A stretch of 64,000 nucleotides of DNA. It comes from Paraburkholderia phenoliruptrix (lineage in GTDB: Bacteria; Pseudomonadota; Gammaproteobacteria; Burkholderiales; Burkholderiaceae). The notes under the pieces were generated by a model. It searched no databases. It was not told where the DNA came from and saw nothing but the letters and a program-made list of their open reading frames with translations. This document shows, piece after piece, positions 1 to 7,854 of the stretch. The position numbers and the translations under genes are program-made. How positions within the stretch are numbered: position 1 is the first letter of the stretch; each line of letters begins with the position of its first letter. The stretch spans positions 121,176 through 185,175 of the forward strand of contig NZ_JAEUAV010000012.1 of NCBI RefSeq assembly GCF_019511605.1, written 5' to 3'.

Positions 1-429
1 GCGCGAACCCATGCTGTAATCCTGTGGCACGTCGATCGCCGCCAGAATCAACTCGCGCAGCAACGGATGCACTTCCACCACGCAACTGCGGGTGGGCAAG
101 TGCGCGGCTGCGCCCGGTTCGACGAACACGGTGCGCATTTTCACGTCGCCACTCATCTGCACGGAATGATCGATCTCCGGTTCGAGCCACACGCCTCGCG
201 TGGGCGGCACCACCCACGAGCCCGTGGCCGATTCGACGTGCATGACTCCCTCGATTGCATACAACAACTGGGCGCGCCGATGACGGTGGGCGGCGATCAC
301 CGTGCCGTGCGGATACCAGGCGGCCATTGCCGAGACAGGCATGGGCGTGCTTTCAAACGGCACATGTGCGCCGGGCTCGACAGGTGTGTCCGGGTGACGT
401 TCGGCCGGCGGAGTAGTGCGTGCGTTCAT
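1..429 (-). CDS. AraC-family regulator with N-terminal cupin domain (truncated by window edge)
   Basis: The first 143 codons are visible; the gene runs off the left edge. It starts with ATG at 427-429. The visible part is a cupin sensor: AAHRHRRAQLLYAIEGVM (histidine cluster then the conserved hydrophobic strand), followed by the G-x-W-x-V-P-P-x-R-G-V-W strand and a region leading towards the HTH. This arrangement is typical of cupin AraC regulators, which often control a divergently transcribed exporter. The EamA gene at 588 is divergent and shares the 158-base intergenic region, which holds an inverted repeat. The C-terminal HTH lies outside the window, so the family call rests on the sensor half. 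Confidence 0.8.
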   Translation of the reverse strand, partial: MNARTTPPAERHPDTPVEPGAHVPFESTPMPVSAMAAWYPHGTVIAAHRHRRAQLLYAIEGVMHVESATGSWVVPPTRGVWLEPEIDHSVQMSGDVKMRTVFVEPGAAAHLPTRSCVVEVHPLLRELILAAIDVPQDYSMGSR

Positions 430-524
430 TCGTGATGGCGTGCCTGCATGCAATCGCGCATTTGACCGTTTCGCGACAAGTGAAGGCTCTTTGGCGTTAG
501 ACAGACCCTCTCTGCGAGCGCACG

Positions 525-560
525 ATTCAGTTCAACCAATGCAGCCGGTTTCAACTGAAT
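525..560. promoter_or_regulatory. 8-bp inverted repeat between AraC and EamA genes
   Basis: ATTCAGTT at 525-532 is matched by AACTGAAT at 553-560 with 20 bases between. It lies 28 bases before the EamA start, in the divergent promoter region, so it could be the operator of the AraC regulator. AraC proteins more often use direct repeats, so this is only a candidate. Confidence 0.3.
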
Positions 561-587
561 TTCAATCATCGTGACTCAGAGCCCGTT

Positions 588-1493
588 ATGAAGAGATCGT
601 ATTTCCTGTTTCCTTTTTTGGCAATCCTGCTGTGGGCCGGCAATGTGATCGTGTCGAAGCTCTCCGCGCACACCATCGATCCGTCTGCGATCACCTTCTA
701 TCGGCTGCTGTTGGCCGTTGCGCTCATGAGCCTGTTCACGCTCAGGCCGGCCTGGCGCAACCGCGCGGCAATCGTGCCGCAATTGCCGAAGCTCGCACTG
801 CTCGGTTTCCTCGCCATGGCCCTGTTCCAAAGCCTTTCGTACGAAGCGGCAAAGACGACCACGGCAACCAACATGTCGATCATCACCGCGCTCGTGCCGC
901 TGATGACGATGGTCGCGAGCACCTTGCTGCTCGGCGAAGCGCCGAGCGCCGGCATGGTGGGCGGCGGGATACTGTCGCTGCTCGGCGTCGTGTATCTGAT
1001 TACGCAGGGCCGTCCTTCGATGCTGCTCGCCAACGGCGTGCATCTCGGCGATCTGCTGATGATCTTCGCGTCGCTCGCCTATGCGCTCTACGGTGTGCTG
1101 CTCAAACGCTGGCACGTCGGTCTGCCGTCATGGCAATCCACTTATTTGCAGGCTCTGTTCGCGCTGCTGTTCATGCTGCCGCTGTTGCTGCGCCTGCCGG
1201 CCGCTCAAGCGGTGCCGACCCGCGCCAGCGTGCCGCTGATCCTGTATGCCGGCGTGCTCGCGTCCGTGGTGCTTCCGTATTTGTGGATGCAAGGCGTCAA
1301 GCATCTTGGCCCCAACCGCTGCTCACTGTTCATGAACGTATTGCCGATTGCCACCGCGCTGATAGCCATCGTCATGCTCGGCGAGACCTTGCACGCATAT
1401 CACGTGCTCGGCGGCGGCACGGCGTTGCTCGGCGTGTTTGTCGCGCAACGCTTCAAACGGCCGGCCCCAGCCATCGGTGCGGTAAGCGAATGA
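588..1493 (+). CDS. EamA/DMT-family transporter (10 TM)
   Basis: This 301-residue inner-membrane protein has the two-repeat EamA architecture: the start ILLWAGNVIVSKL and the SFYR-like ITFYRLLLAV mark repeat 1 (about residues 8-140), and GDLLMIFASLAYALYGVLLKRW opens repeat 2 (about 152-290). Ten hydrophobic segments are visible, as expected for drug/metabolite exporters of about 300 residues. The substrate cannot be read from sequence. It is divergent from a cupin AraC regulator, a common pairing for exporters, and its TGA overlaps the start of the DUF815 gene by ATGA, indicating translational coupling. Confidence 0.85.
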   Translation: MKRSYFLFPFLAILLWAGNVIVSKLSAHTIDPSAITFYRLLLAVALMSLFTLRPAWRNRAAIVPQLPKLALLGFLAMALFQSLSYEAAKTTTATNMSIITALVPLMTMVASTLLLGEAPSAGMVGGGILSLLGVVYLITQGRPSMLLANGVHLGDLLMIFASLAYALYGVLLKRWHVGLPSWQSTYLQALFALLFMLPLLLRLPAAQAVPTRASVPLILYAGVLASVVLPYLWMQGVKHLGPNRCSLFMNVLPIATALIAIVMLGETLHAYHVLGGGTALLGVFVAQRFKRPAPAIGAVSE

Positions 1494-2461
1494 CTGTGCA
1501 CGAACAACCCGCACTCACCATGGATATCGATACCGACGATTCACTGGAGCGCCACGCGCTCGCTCTGTTCAAGCGGCTGGACCGGCTTGCCGTGCTGGTG
1601 GAAGCGGCGCTCGGCACTGCGTCGAACGACGAACCCGACTGGCGCCGCGCCATTGCGTTCCGCTGGCAACGCGGCCCTGGTCCGTTTGGCGCCGCGCAAT
1701 TGCAAGCGGTCGCCGATCCCGCCTTGATCGCATTCAGCGAACTGTGCAATGTCGAGCGTCAGGCAGAAGTGATCCGGCAAAACACGCGGCAGTTCGTGAT
1801 GGGCTACCCGGCCAACAACGTGTTGCTGACGGGCGCACGCGGCACCGGCAAGTCGTCGCTCGTCAAAGCGTGCCTGCATGCTTTTGCGTCCGAGGGATTG
1901 CGGCTTATCGAAGTCGGCAAGGAATCGCTCAACGATCTGCCCGCCATCATCGATCGCGTGCGGCATCGTCCAGAGCGCTTCATCGTGTTTTGCGACGACC
2001 TGTCGTTCGAGCCGGGCGAGACCGGCTACAAGGAACTCAAGACTGTACTCGACGGCTCGGTGGCCGGGCATTCGAGCAACGTGCTGATCTACGCAACGTC
2101 GAATCGCCGCCACCTGCTGGCTGAAAACGCGAGCGACAACACTGGGTACACGGTGGCGGAAAACGGTGAGCTGCATCCGGGCGATGCGGTCGAAGAAAAG
2201 ATTTCGCTGTCCGAGCGTTTCGGAATCTGGGTGACGTTCTACGCGTTCACGCAGGACCAATATCTCGGCGTGGTCGCGCAACGGCTAAGCACACTCGGCT
2301 TCACGGCGGCGCAAATCGAGGCCGCGCAGCAGCCCGCGTTGCAATGGGCGCTTGCACGCGGTGCGCGCTCCGGCCGCATCGCGACGCAATTCGCGCAGGA
2401 CTACGCGGGACGTCTCGCGTGTACCGAACGGGAAGCGGTGCCCGCGACGGATCACTCCTAG
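1490..2461 (+). CDS. DUF815 AAA+ family ATPase
   Basis: The 323-residue protein has a Walker A GARGTGKSS at about 115-123 and Walker B FIVFCDDLSF at about 164-173, followed by LKTVLDGSV and the IYATSNRRHL strand. This is the signature of DUF815 proteins, single-domain P-loop AAA+ ATPases of unknown role. The open frame continues far upstream inside the EamA gene, but the ATG at 1490 overlaps the EamA stop (ATGA) and begins where family similarity begins. It is a soluble cytoplasmic protein; co-translation with the exporter is probably incidental. No partner is evident here. Confidence 0.85.
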   Translation: MTVHEQPALTMDIDTDDSLERHALALFKRLDRLAVLVEAALGTASNDEPDWRRAIAFRWQRGPGPFGAAQLQAVADPALIAFSELCNVERQAEVIRQNTRQFVMGYPANNVLLTGARGTGKSSLVKACLHAFASEGLRLIEVGKESLNDLPAIIDRVRHRPERFIVFCDDLSFEPGETGYKELKTVLDGSVAGHSSNVLIYATSNRRHLLAENASDNTGYTVAENGELHPGDAVEEKISLSERFGIWVTFYAFTQDQYLGVVAQRLSTLGFTAAQIEAAQQPALQWALARGARSGRIATQFAQDYAGRLACTEREAVPATDHS

Positions 2462-2561
2462 CGCCTTGGAACAGGACTAACGCGTCCAATGCGTCTGATA
2501 GGCACGTGCGACGCTGTGCGCGGGCGAGGAGAGCCAGATGGTTTTAGCAGGGGGCTGTGAG

Positions 2562-2578
2562 GGCGCTGTGAAAGCGCC
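2562..2578. terminator. GC hairpin between convergent genes
   Basis: GGCGCT (2562-2567), loop GTGAA, AGCGCC (2573-2578). It sits 100 bases after the DUF815 stop, in the convergent gap before the sigma-54 activator gene. There is no T-run on either side, so termination would need Rho or another factor. Confidence 0.3.
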
Positions 2579-2598
2579 GTGAGAGGGGGCGTGGGAGA

Positions 2599-2690
2599 GG
2601 GACGTCTGCGACTAACGATAATACGCAGACGTCCCCATGTCCCGTGCGCGGGGCGTTCCTATACCCCGCGAGCGGGACGTCCCTATGCAC
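2599..2690. repeat. 12-bp inverted repeat plus imperfect 24-bp tandem repeat
   Basis: GGGACGTCTGCG (2599-2610) and CGCAGACGTCCC (2624-2635) form a perfect 12-bp stem with a 13-base loop. The right arm is the start of a series with exact 24-base spacing: GTCCCCATG at 2631, GTTCCTATA at 2655 and GTCCCTATG at 2679. Units meet at GGGAC|GTCCC junctions (2674-2683 is the palindrome GGGACGTCCC). It lies between two convergent genes and may be an extragenic palindromic element or a bidirectional terminator. Confidence 0.6.
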
Positions 2691-2698
2691 CGCTTGCG

Positions 2699-3871
2699 CT
2701 ATCCATGGTCTGCCATCAACATATCGCAGCCCAGGTCGCGCACGTGCGGAATGCGAAACTGCCGCAGTTTGCGATAGAGCGAGGCACGGCAAATGCCCAG
2801 CTCGCGCGATGCGGCCGATATGTTCCAGCGGCTCGCCGATAGCGCCCGCAGAATGTTGTCGCGCTCGCTCGGCGCAGCGACCGGCAGACGCGCAATGTCG
2901 GCGTGCGGCGCGCCGCGAGCACCGCGCGCGGCGTACGGCATATCGTTTGCCGCGGCTGCGTGAGGCAGATCATCCGATGTCGCGTATGCAGGCGGTGCTG
3001 CCTGCAAGGTCGCATGAAACGATGCGCGCGGCTCGCGGCGAACGCCGAGGCCCTTACCCGGTTGCACGTTCGCCGGAAGATCGCATGCGCGGATCAGCTC
3101 GCCGCTTTTCACTGCGCACGCATACTGAATCGCCGCGCGCATCTGGCGAAGGTTGCCCGGCCAGTTGCAGTGCAGCAGCATCTCGCGCGCTTCGCTGTCG
3201 ACATTGCCCTCCAACGTGAAGCCTGGCGCTTCCCGTTCCAGTATGGATTGCAGCAGCCACGCGCGATCATGGCGTTCACGCACCGGGGGCAGGTGAATGA
3301 TGCCGACCGCGATCCGGTAATACAGGTCCTCGCGAAACGTGCCGGCTTCCACGCGCGACTCTATGTTCTGGTGCGTCGCGCAAATCAGTTGCAGGTCGAC
3401 GGCAATCGGCTCGGCGGAGCCGATCGGCGTGACTTCGCGTTCGGATAGCGCACGCAACAGACGGGTCTGCTGCGCGGCAGGCATATCGCCGATCTCGTCG
3501 AGAAACAACGTGCCGCGATGCGCGAGCACGACCTTGCCCTTCATCCCGCTCGACAGTGCGCCGGAGAAAGCGCCTCGGGTATAACCGAAGAGTTCGCTTT
3601 CGATCAGGTTCTCGGGAATCGAGCCGCAATTTACCGAGACCATCGACGCATGCCGGCGACTGCTGTAGTCATGCAGCGCACGCGCCAGATATTCCTTGCC
3701 CGTGCCGGTTTCACCGAGAATCAGAATGGGCAACTGCCGGTCGATGAGAAGGCGGGCGCGCGACAGCACCGCGAGCATCGTGGCGTCGTTGCCGCATAGC
3801 CGGCCAAGGGGAAGCGCTGCTGAATGAGGTGAGTCTGCACGGGCGCGGTCCAACGGGTCGTGGGCGGTCAT
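2699..3871 (-). CDS. Sigma-54-dependent transcriptional activator without sensor domain
   Basis: This 390-residue bacterial enhancer-binding protein consists of an AAA+ domain (about 24-265: Walker A GETGTGKE 53-60, Walker B GTLFLDEIGD 120-129, arginine-finger region FREDLYYR 179-186) and a C-terminal Fis-type HTH (about 337-372), joined by an Ala/Pro-rich linker. No receiver, GAF or PAS domain precedes the ATPase. The sigma-54-contacting loop reads GAFSGA (100-105) in place of GAFTGA, a conservative Thr-to-Ser change. ATG at 3871 is chosen because AGAGAGA precedes it; an upstream in-frame ATG at 3964 lacks family sequence. It is divergent from a LysR gene. Its target is unknown. Confidence 0.88.
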   Translation of the reverse strand: MTAHDPLDRARADSPHSAALPLGRLCGNDATMLAVLSRARLLIDRQLPILILGETGTGKEYLARALHDYSSRRHASMVSVNCGSIPENLIESELFGYTRGAFSGALSSGMKGKVVLAHRGTLFLDEIGDMPAAQQTRLLRALSEREVTPIGSAEPIAVDLQLICATHQNIESRVEAGTFREDLYYRIAVGIIHLPPVRERHDRAWLLQSILEREAPGFTLEGNVDSEAREMLLHCNWPGNLRQMRAAIQYACAVKSGELIRACDLPANVQPGKGLGVRREPRASFHATLQAAPPAYATSDDLPHAAAANDMPYAARGARGAPHADIARLPVAAPSERDNILRALSASRWNISAASRELGICRASLYRKLRQFRIPHVRDLGCDMLMADHG

Positions 3872-4124
3872 AGCATCTCTCTTTATCGATTTAGGTGGCA
3901 GGATCAGCCCGGCTTGTGGCCCGGCGAATCGCAAAAGCTGCCAGTGGTTTGTCTCCGAACCCAAGCATAGTGCGATTCATTAATAGTCTCCAATACATTA
4001 TGATGCGACGACTGATACGGCTCAGGTATAAGTCGACGGAAAATTTCCAGCCTGTATCCGCCACTGCATTTGCGCTGTCTTCCATTTACTGCTGGCATAC
4101 GTCTCCTACTCGGGGCAGCTAAAC

Positions 4125-5030
4125 ATGGAGCTGAGGCAATTACGCTATTTCGTCGCACTCGCTGAGACCTTGCACTTCGGTCGCGCGGCCGCGTTGCTGC
4201 ATATTTCGCAGCCCCCGCTGTCGCGGCAGATCGCGTTGCTCGAAGCCGAACTGGGCGTGGTGCTGTTCGATCGCACGCGCCGCAGCGTGCGGCTGTCAGC
4301 GGCGGGGCAGCGTTTCTATCGCGATGCAAAGACAGTGATGGCCACTGTCGATCAGGCCCGAGGTCATGCGCGCGCCGCCGACCTGGGCGAAGAAGGCACC
4401 CTGATGGCGGGCTTCATGTTCGCTGCCGCCTATAGCATCGTGCCGGTACTCACGCGTGCCTATGCATCGGCGTTTCCGCGTGTCGAGCTGAAGCTGAGCG
4501 AGAGCATTCCCACCACGCTCGTGGCCGATATCCGCAGCGGCAAGGCCGACGTCGGCATCATGTATCCGTCGGACTCGGCGGTGGAACTGGAGACTCGCAC
4601 CATCTTCAGCGAGCAGTTGGTCGCGGTGCTGCCAGACGGACATCGGCTCACCACGCGGGCCGCCATTTCGGTGTCGGAGCTGCGCGACGAATGGTTCATC
4701 ATCTCGCCGCATGCCGCGTCGCCTTTCATCTACAACACCATTGTCGAGCACTGCCGCCGCTCGGGGTTTACGCCACGTATCCGGCTGGAAACGAATTTTC
4801 AGCAGACCATTGTGAACCTGGTCGCCCAACGGCTGGGTGTCGCGCTCGTGCATAGCTCGATGCGCAGCACTCACGCCGACAACGTCAAGTTCATGCCGCT
4901 CATGCATGCGCCGTATGTCGACGTCGCATTGGTGTGGAGTCCCGACACACTCAATCCGTGCGTGGCGCGCTTCGTCGATATTGCGGCGCAAATGGGACTC
5001 GCCGGCACGCGGCGCGACACGACGGTGTAG
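4125..5030 (+). CDS. LysR-family transcriptional regulator
   Basis: The 301-residue protein begins MELRQLRYFVALAETLHFGRAA, a classic LysR winged HTH (residues 1-60, SQPPLSRQIALLE recognition helix), and continues into a periplasmic-binding-protein-like effector domain (about 90-295). The N-terminus resembles the CatR/BenM/CbnR group, which respond to aromatic-acid metabolites, but the effector cannot be named. It is divergent from the sigma-54 activator (253-base gap) and followed in the same direction by two PPC-domain genes 138 bases on, which are its likeliest neighbours in function. Confidence 0.88.
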   Translation: MELRQLRYFVALAETLHFGRAAALLHISQPPLSRQIALLEAELGVVLFDRTRRSVRLSAAGQRFYRDAKTVMATVDQARGHARAADLGEEGTLMAGFMFAAAYSIVPVLTRAYASAFPRVELKLSESIPTTLVADIRSGKADVGIMYPSDSAVELETRTIFSEQLVAVLPDGHRLTTRAAISVSELRDEWFIISPHAASPFIYNTIVEHCRRSGFTPRIRLETNFQQTIVNLVAQRLGVALVHSSMRSTHADNVKFMPLMHAPYVDVALVWSPDTLNPCVARFVDIAAQMGLAGTRRDTTV

Positions 5031-5031
5031 T

Positions 5032-5058
5032 CACCTGTCGCTCCTCGCGCGACAGGTG
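5032..5058 (+). terminator. 10-bp hairpin directly after the LysR stop
   Basis: CACCTGTCGC (5032-5041), loop TCCTCGC, GCGACAGGTG (5049-5058) is a perfect stem two bases after the LysR TAG. No strong T-run follows. It probably ends or attenuates LysR transcription before the PPC genes. Confidence 0.55.
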
Positions 5059-5168
5059 TCATGCAGGTGGAAAACTGTCCGCACGCTGTCTGCCGCGCTA
5101 TGTAGGCGGTCGGCACGTGGCGCTGAAAATGGCATCGAAGTTGCTATTTACAGGGTCTTCCCAACCAC

Positions 5169-5714
5169 ATGACCTCTCCCATGACGTCGAAGACAGAAGC
5201 TTTCCGCCATCCGGGCGCAGCCGCTTATCCGCGGGTGCTCGCTTCGGTAGTGCGGAAGCCGCGCGAACTGCGCGTTGAAATACCCAGCGGACGCAACGCC
5301 GGCACAGTGCTGCGCGGGTTGATGCAGCGCCACGGTTTTCATGGCGCAAGCGGCCGCATCTGCAGCGGCAGCGCGCGTGCGCTGCAATATCACGTAGTCG
5401 TGAAAGCCGCGGAAGGCGAGCGTCCTTATGTGTACGGCAACCCCACCATCGAGAGCGGCGAAGTGTCGTTGCTGCACGGCGCAGTGACGATCGGCCAGGG
5501 CCGCGGCGGCAGCGTCGCGCTGCATTGTCACGGCGCGTTCGTTGGCGGGGACGGCAGGCTGCATGGCGGACACGTCGTCCTCGATCGCCTGGAGGTGGGC
5601 GACGAAGCGCTGGTGTTGCGGCTGTGCGCGTTCGCGCGCGGCGGCTTCACGCAGTATGTGGACGAAGAGACGCGGTACACGCTGTTCGGTCCGAGTGGGG
5701 AGGACGCCGTATGA
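5169..5714 (+). CDS. PPC/DUF296-domain protein 1
   Basis: The 181-residue protein has the PPC (plants-and-prokaryotes-conserved, DUF296) fold: an early strand RELRVEIPSGRNAGTVLRGLM, then SARALQYHVV and the core LHGAVTIGQG followed by LHCHGAFVGGDGRLHGGHV. The paired histidines in HCHG and GGH are the positions that hold metal in prokaryotic PPC proteins. ATG at 5169 and ATG at 5181 are both possible starts. Its stop overlaps the next gene by ATGA. A second, different PPC protein follows, so the two may form a heteromer. The biochemical role of bacterial PPC proteins is largely unknown. Confidence 0.75.
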   Translation: MTSPMTSKTEAFRHPGAAAYPRVLASVVRKPRELRVEIPSGRNAGTVLRGLMQRHGFHGASGRICSGSARALQYHVVVKAAEGERPYVYGNPTIESGEVSLLHGAVTIGQGRGGSVALHCHGAFVGGDGRLHGGHVVLDRLEVGDEALVLRLCAFARGGFTQYVDEETRYTLFGPSGEDAV

Positions 5715-6190
5715 CGCCGCTATCCAGTTCGTCCCAGACGTCTTCATCGTCTTCTTCAGCTTCGGCCGATGTCAGACTCGAGGCAGGGCATTACGGCCGG
5801 ACCGTCATTGCACGGCTGAAGCCTAACGAGGATATCGTCGAAGCGCTCGAGCGCTTGTGCGGGCAGTACGGAATCGGCCGGGCCGTGGTGCGCAGCGCGG
5901 TCGGCAGTCTGATCGACGGCCATCTTGCAAGCGGCGCGGGTGCCGCATCGACGGTGCAAGTGGTGAAGGGGCCTGGCGTCGAGATTGTCGGGCTGTTCGG
6001 TGAGGTTTCAGGTGTGCCGGTTGACGGCCGTGCATTAGGAGTGTCTGAACTCACCGCGATTCTTTCCGGCACCGACAGTCAGGTATTCGCTGGCAGAGTA
6101 GTGCGAGGCATGAATCTCTCGTTCATCACAGTCGAGGTAACGCTGCAGGAGTGGATTCCGGATGCGGCGGGCCTCGTGAATGATATTTGA
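5711..6190 (+). CDS. PPC/DUF296-domain protein 2
   Basis: This 159-residue protein opens with a serine-rich tail (residues 5-18) and then a PPC domain: GHYGRTVIARLKPNEDIVEALERL, the loop GIGRAVVRSAVGSLIDG, the strand VEIVGLFGEVSG and the C-terminal FAGRVVRGMNLSFITVEVTL. Unlike its neighbour it lacks the HCHG histidine pair at the core strand, so any metal site is probably absent or shared. Its ATG overlaps the upstream stop (ATGA). This predicts equimolar production and supports a complex of the two proteins. The function is not known. Confidence 0.7.
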   Translation: MTPLSSSSQTSSSSSSASADVRLEAGHYGRTVIARLKPNEDIVEALERLCGQYGIGRAVVRSAVGSLIDGHLASGAGAASTVQVVKGPGVEIVGLFGEVSGVPVDGRALGVSELTAILSGTDSQVFAGRVVRGMNLSFITVEVTLQEWIPDAAGLVNDI

Positions 6191-6268
6191 CGGGCTGCGT
6201 GACGGGTGGTTGTAGAGGCGAACGCGTCATCGCGTTGCTACGCCAACACGATTGCGGAGCCAAAGAGA

Positions 6269-6287
6269 GGCAGCTCGAGAGGCTGCC
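6269..6287 (+). terminator. Hairpin after the PPC gene pair
   Basis: GGCAGC (6269-6274) pairs with GCTGCC (6282-6287) over a 7-base loop. It lies 79 bases after the second PPC stop; a CTTTTTAT stretch follows about 20 bases later (6302-6309). It is a plausible but weak terminator. Confidence 0.35.
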
Positions 6288-6318
6288 CTTCTCGCTGGCG
6301 GCTTTTTATCTCCGCTTT

Positions 6319-6444
6319 CTATTGCCGCTCTTTATTGCCTTTCTTATGGCCCTTCTTATTGCCGGCTGCCGCCCGTTGTTTGCACTTGAGTTTGCACTTG
6401 AACCCGCGTTCTGGTGCTCGCTCAGGTTTCGTTTTCAGGTCCAC
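6319..6444 (-). CDS. Possible small basic Cys-containing peptide (41 aa, GTG start)
   Basis: A 41-codon frame starts at GTG 6444 inside the 3' end of the aminotransferase gene, in another frame, and ends at TAG 6319. It encodes a strongly basic peptide with a KCKLKCK centre and a KKGHKKGNK tail. The DNA after the aminotransferase stop carries an imperfect 11-15 base repeat (GGCAATAAGAA-type). The composition is odd for random GC-rich DNA, but no family is recognised and there is no clear ribosome binding site. It may be a low-complexity artefact. Confidence 0.25.
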   Translation of the reverse strand: MDLKTKPERAPERGFKCKLKCKQRAAAGNKKGHKKGNKERQ

Positions 6445-7691
6445 GTCGCTTCGCTGAGCCGTTCGTCGTTGAACGGCTTGCCGCCGGCGCTATCGGCCAG
6501 ACGCGCGGCCACGATCCGCCCCAGCGTTTCAATGCCGCGCTGGATCTGCGAAGGCGTCGCCGTAGTGAAAGACAGCCGCAGCGTGTTCCGCTGTGGTCTT
6601 GTGGCATAGAACGCCGCGCCGGGCACGAAGGCCACGCCAGCCTGCATGGCGTCGTCGAACAGTTGCTGTGCGTCGAGCTGCACGGGCAGCGTGACCCACA
6701 GGAACATGCCGCCTTCCGGCCGGCTCCACGTCACACCGCTCGGCATATGCATCGCGAGGCTGCGCAGCATGATCGCGCACTGCTCCCGATAACGCGCCCG
6801 CAACTGCTGCAAATGCGGTTCGAGAAAACCCTGCGTGAACACCTGATGCGCGATGCGCTGCGTCAGTCCGGCAGTGTGCAGGTCGCTCGCCTGCTTGGCC
6901 TGTACCAGCTTGACCATCAGGTCATCCGGCGCGATCACGTAGCCCACCCGCAGGCCCGGGGCAAGAATCTTCGAAAACGACCCGAGATAGACGACCGTGT
7001 CGGGCGCCATCGAGCGGATCGACGGCAATGCGCTGCCTTCGTAGACCAGTTCGCCGTAGGGATCGTCTTCGACCACCAGCAAGCCGGTTTCAATGGCTAG
7101 CTCCGCGAGCGTGCGGCGTCGCGCGAGTGACAGCCGCCGTCCAGTCGGATTCTGGAAATTTGGTTGCGTGTACAACAGCGTGGCGCCGCGCAATTGCCCC
7201 GGCACCAGACGCTCGGGAACCAGGCCTCCGGTGTCGCTCGCGGCCTGTTCGAAACACGGCTCGTATTGCGAGAAAGCCTGCACCGCGCCCAGATACGTCG
7301 GCGTTTCGACAAGCACGCGGCTACCTGGGTCGATCAGCACCCGCGCGATCAGGTCGAGCGCCTGCTGTGAGCCTGTGGTGATCAGCACCTGCGACGCGCG
7401 CACTGGTGAGCCGCCCTGCGTAAAGCGCTCGGCAATCGCTTCGCGCAATGGCGTATAGCCCTCCGACGGGCCGTATTGCAGTGTGCCGATCGCATCGTCG
7501 GTGAGAATGCGCTGCGCGACTTCGGCGACGCGCGCTAGCGGCAACGCATCGGGCGCGGGCAGGCCGCCCGCGAACGAGATCATCTCGGGGCGCTCAGTCA
7601 CCTTGAGAAGTTCCCTGAGCGCGGAATGCTTCATTTGCTGCGCACGTCTGGCCAGTTTCCAGCGGCCGGCTCGCGGGGTGTGTTTATCCAT
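6435..7691 (-). CDS. PLP-dependent fold-type I aminotransferase (LysN/ARO8-like)
   Basis: The 418-residue enzyme shows the 2-aminoadipate/aromatic aminotransferase pattern: MISFAGGLPAPDALP near the N-terminus, TTGSQQALDLI for cofactor phosphate contacts, YTQPNFQNPTG (174-184), the cofactor Asp region VEDDPYGEL (207-215) and the Schiff-base Lys241 in SFSKILAPGLRVGY. It converts amino acids and 2-oxo acids, probably with broad specificity. There is no N-terminal GntR domain, so it is an enzyme and not an MocR regulator. It is transcribed with, and 163 bases downstream of, the diazeniumdiolate-type operon. Whether it belongs to that pathway is open. Confidence 0.85.
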   Translation of the reverse strand: MDKHTPRAGRWKLARRAQQMKHSALRELLKVTERPEMISFAGGLPAPDALPLARVAEVAQRILTDDAIGTLQYGPSEGYTPLREAIAERFTQGGSPVRASQVLITTGSQQALDLIARVLIDPGSRVLVETPTYLGAVQAFSQYEPCFEQAASDTGGLVPERLVPGQLRGATLLYTQPNFQNPTGRRLSLARRRTLAELAIETGLLVVEDDPYGELVYEGSALPSIRSMAPDTVVYLGSFSKILAPGLRVGYVIAPDDLMVKLVQAKQASDLHTAGLTQRIAHQVFTQGFLEPHLQQLRARYREQCAIMLRSLAMHMPSGVTWSRPEGGMFLWVTLPVQLDAQQLFDDAMQAGVAFVPGAAFYATRPQRNTLRLSFTTATPSQIQRGIETLGRIVAARLADSAGGKPFNDERLSEATWT

Positions 7692-7854
7692 GGCTTCGGG
7701 CTCGGGATCGGAGGTTGGGTAGGGCGGGCAAGAAAGGTTTCGGCAAGCGTTCTGATGACTGAGGGGAAGGCGCCTTCGCCGCGACCGCAGGGGTGGCGGA
7801 CGAAGGCATCTTCGCTGCGCAGACGGATTGAGGGCCGTCGTCCGCGCGTCTATC

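Noticed and set aside
7692..7854. Terminator between the SRPBCC and aminotransferase genes
   Set aside because: I could not find a convincing stem with a T-run in these 163 bases.
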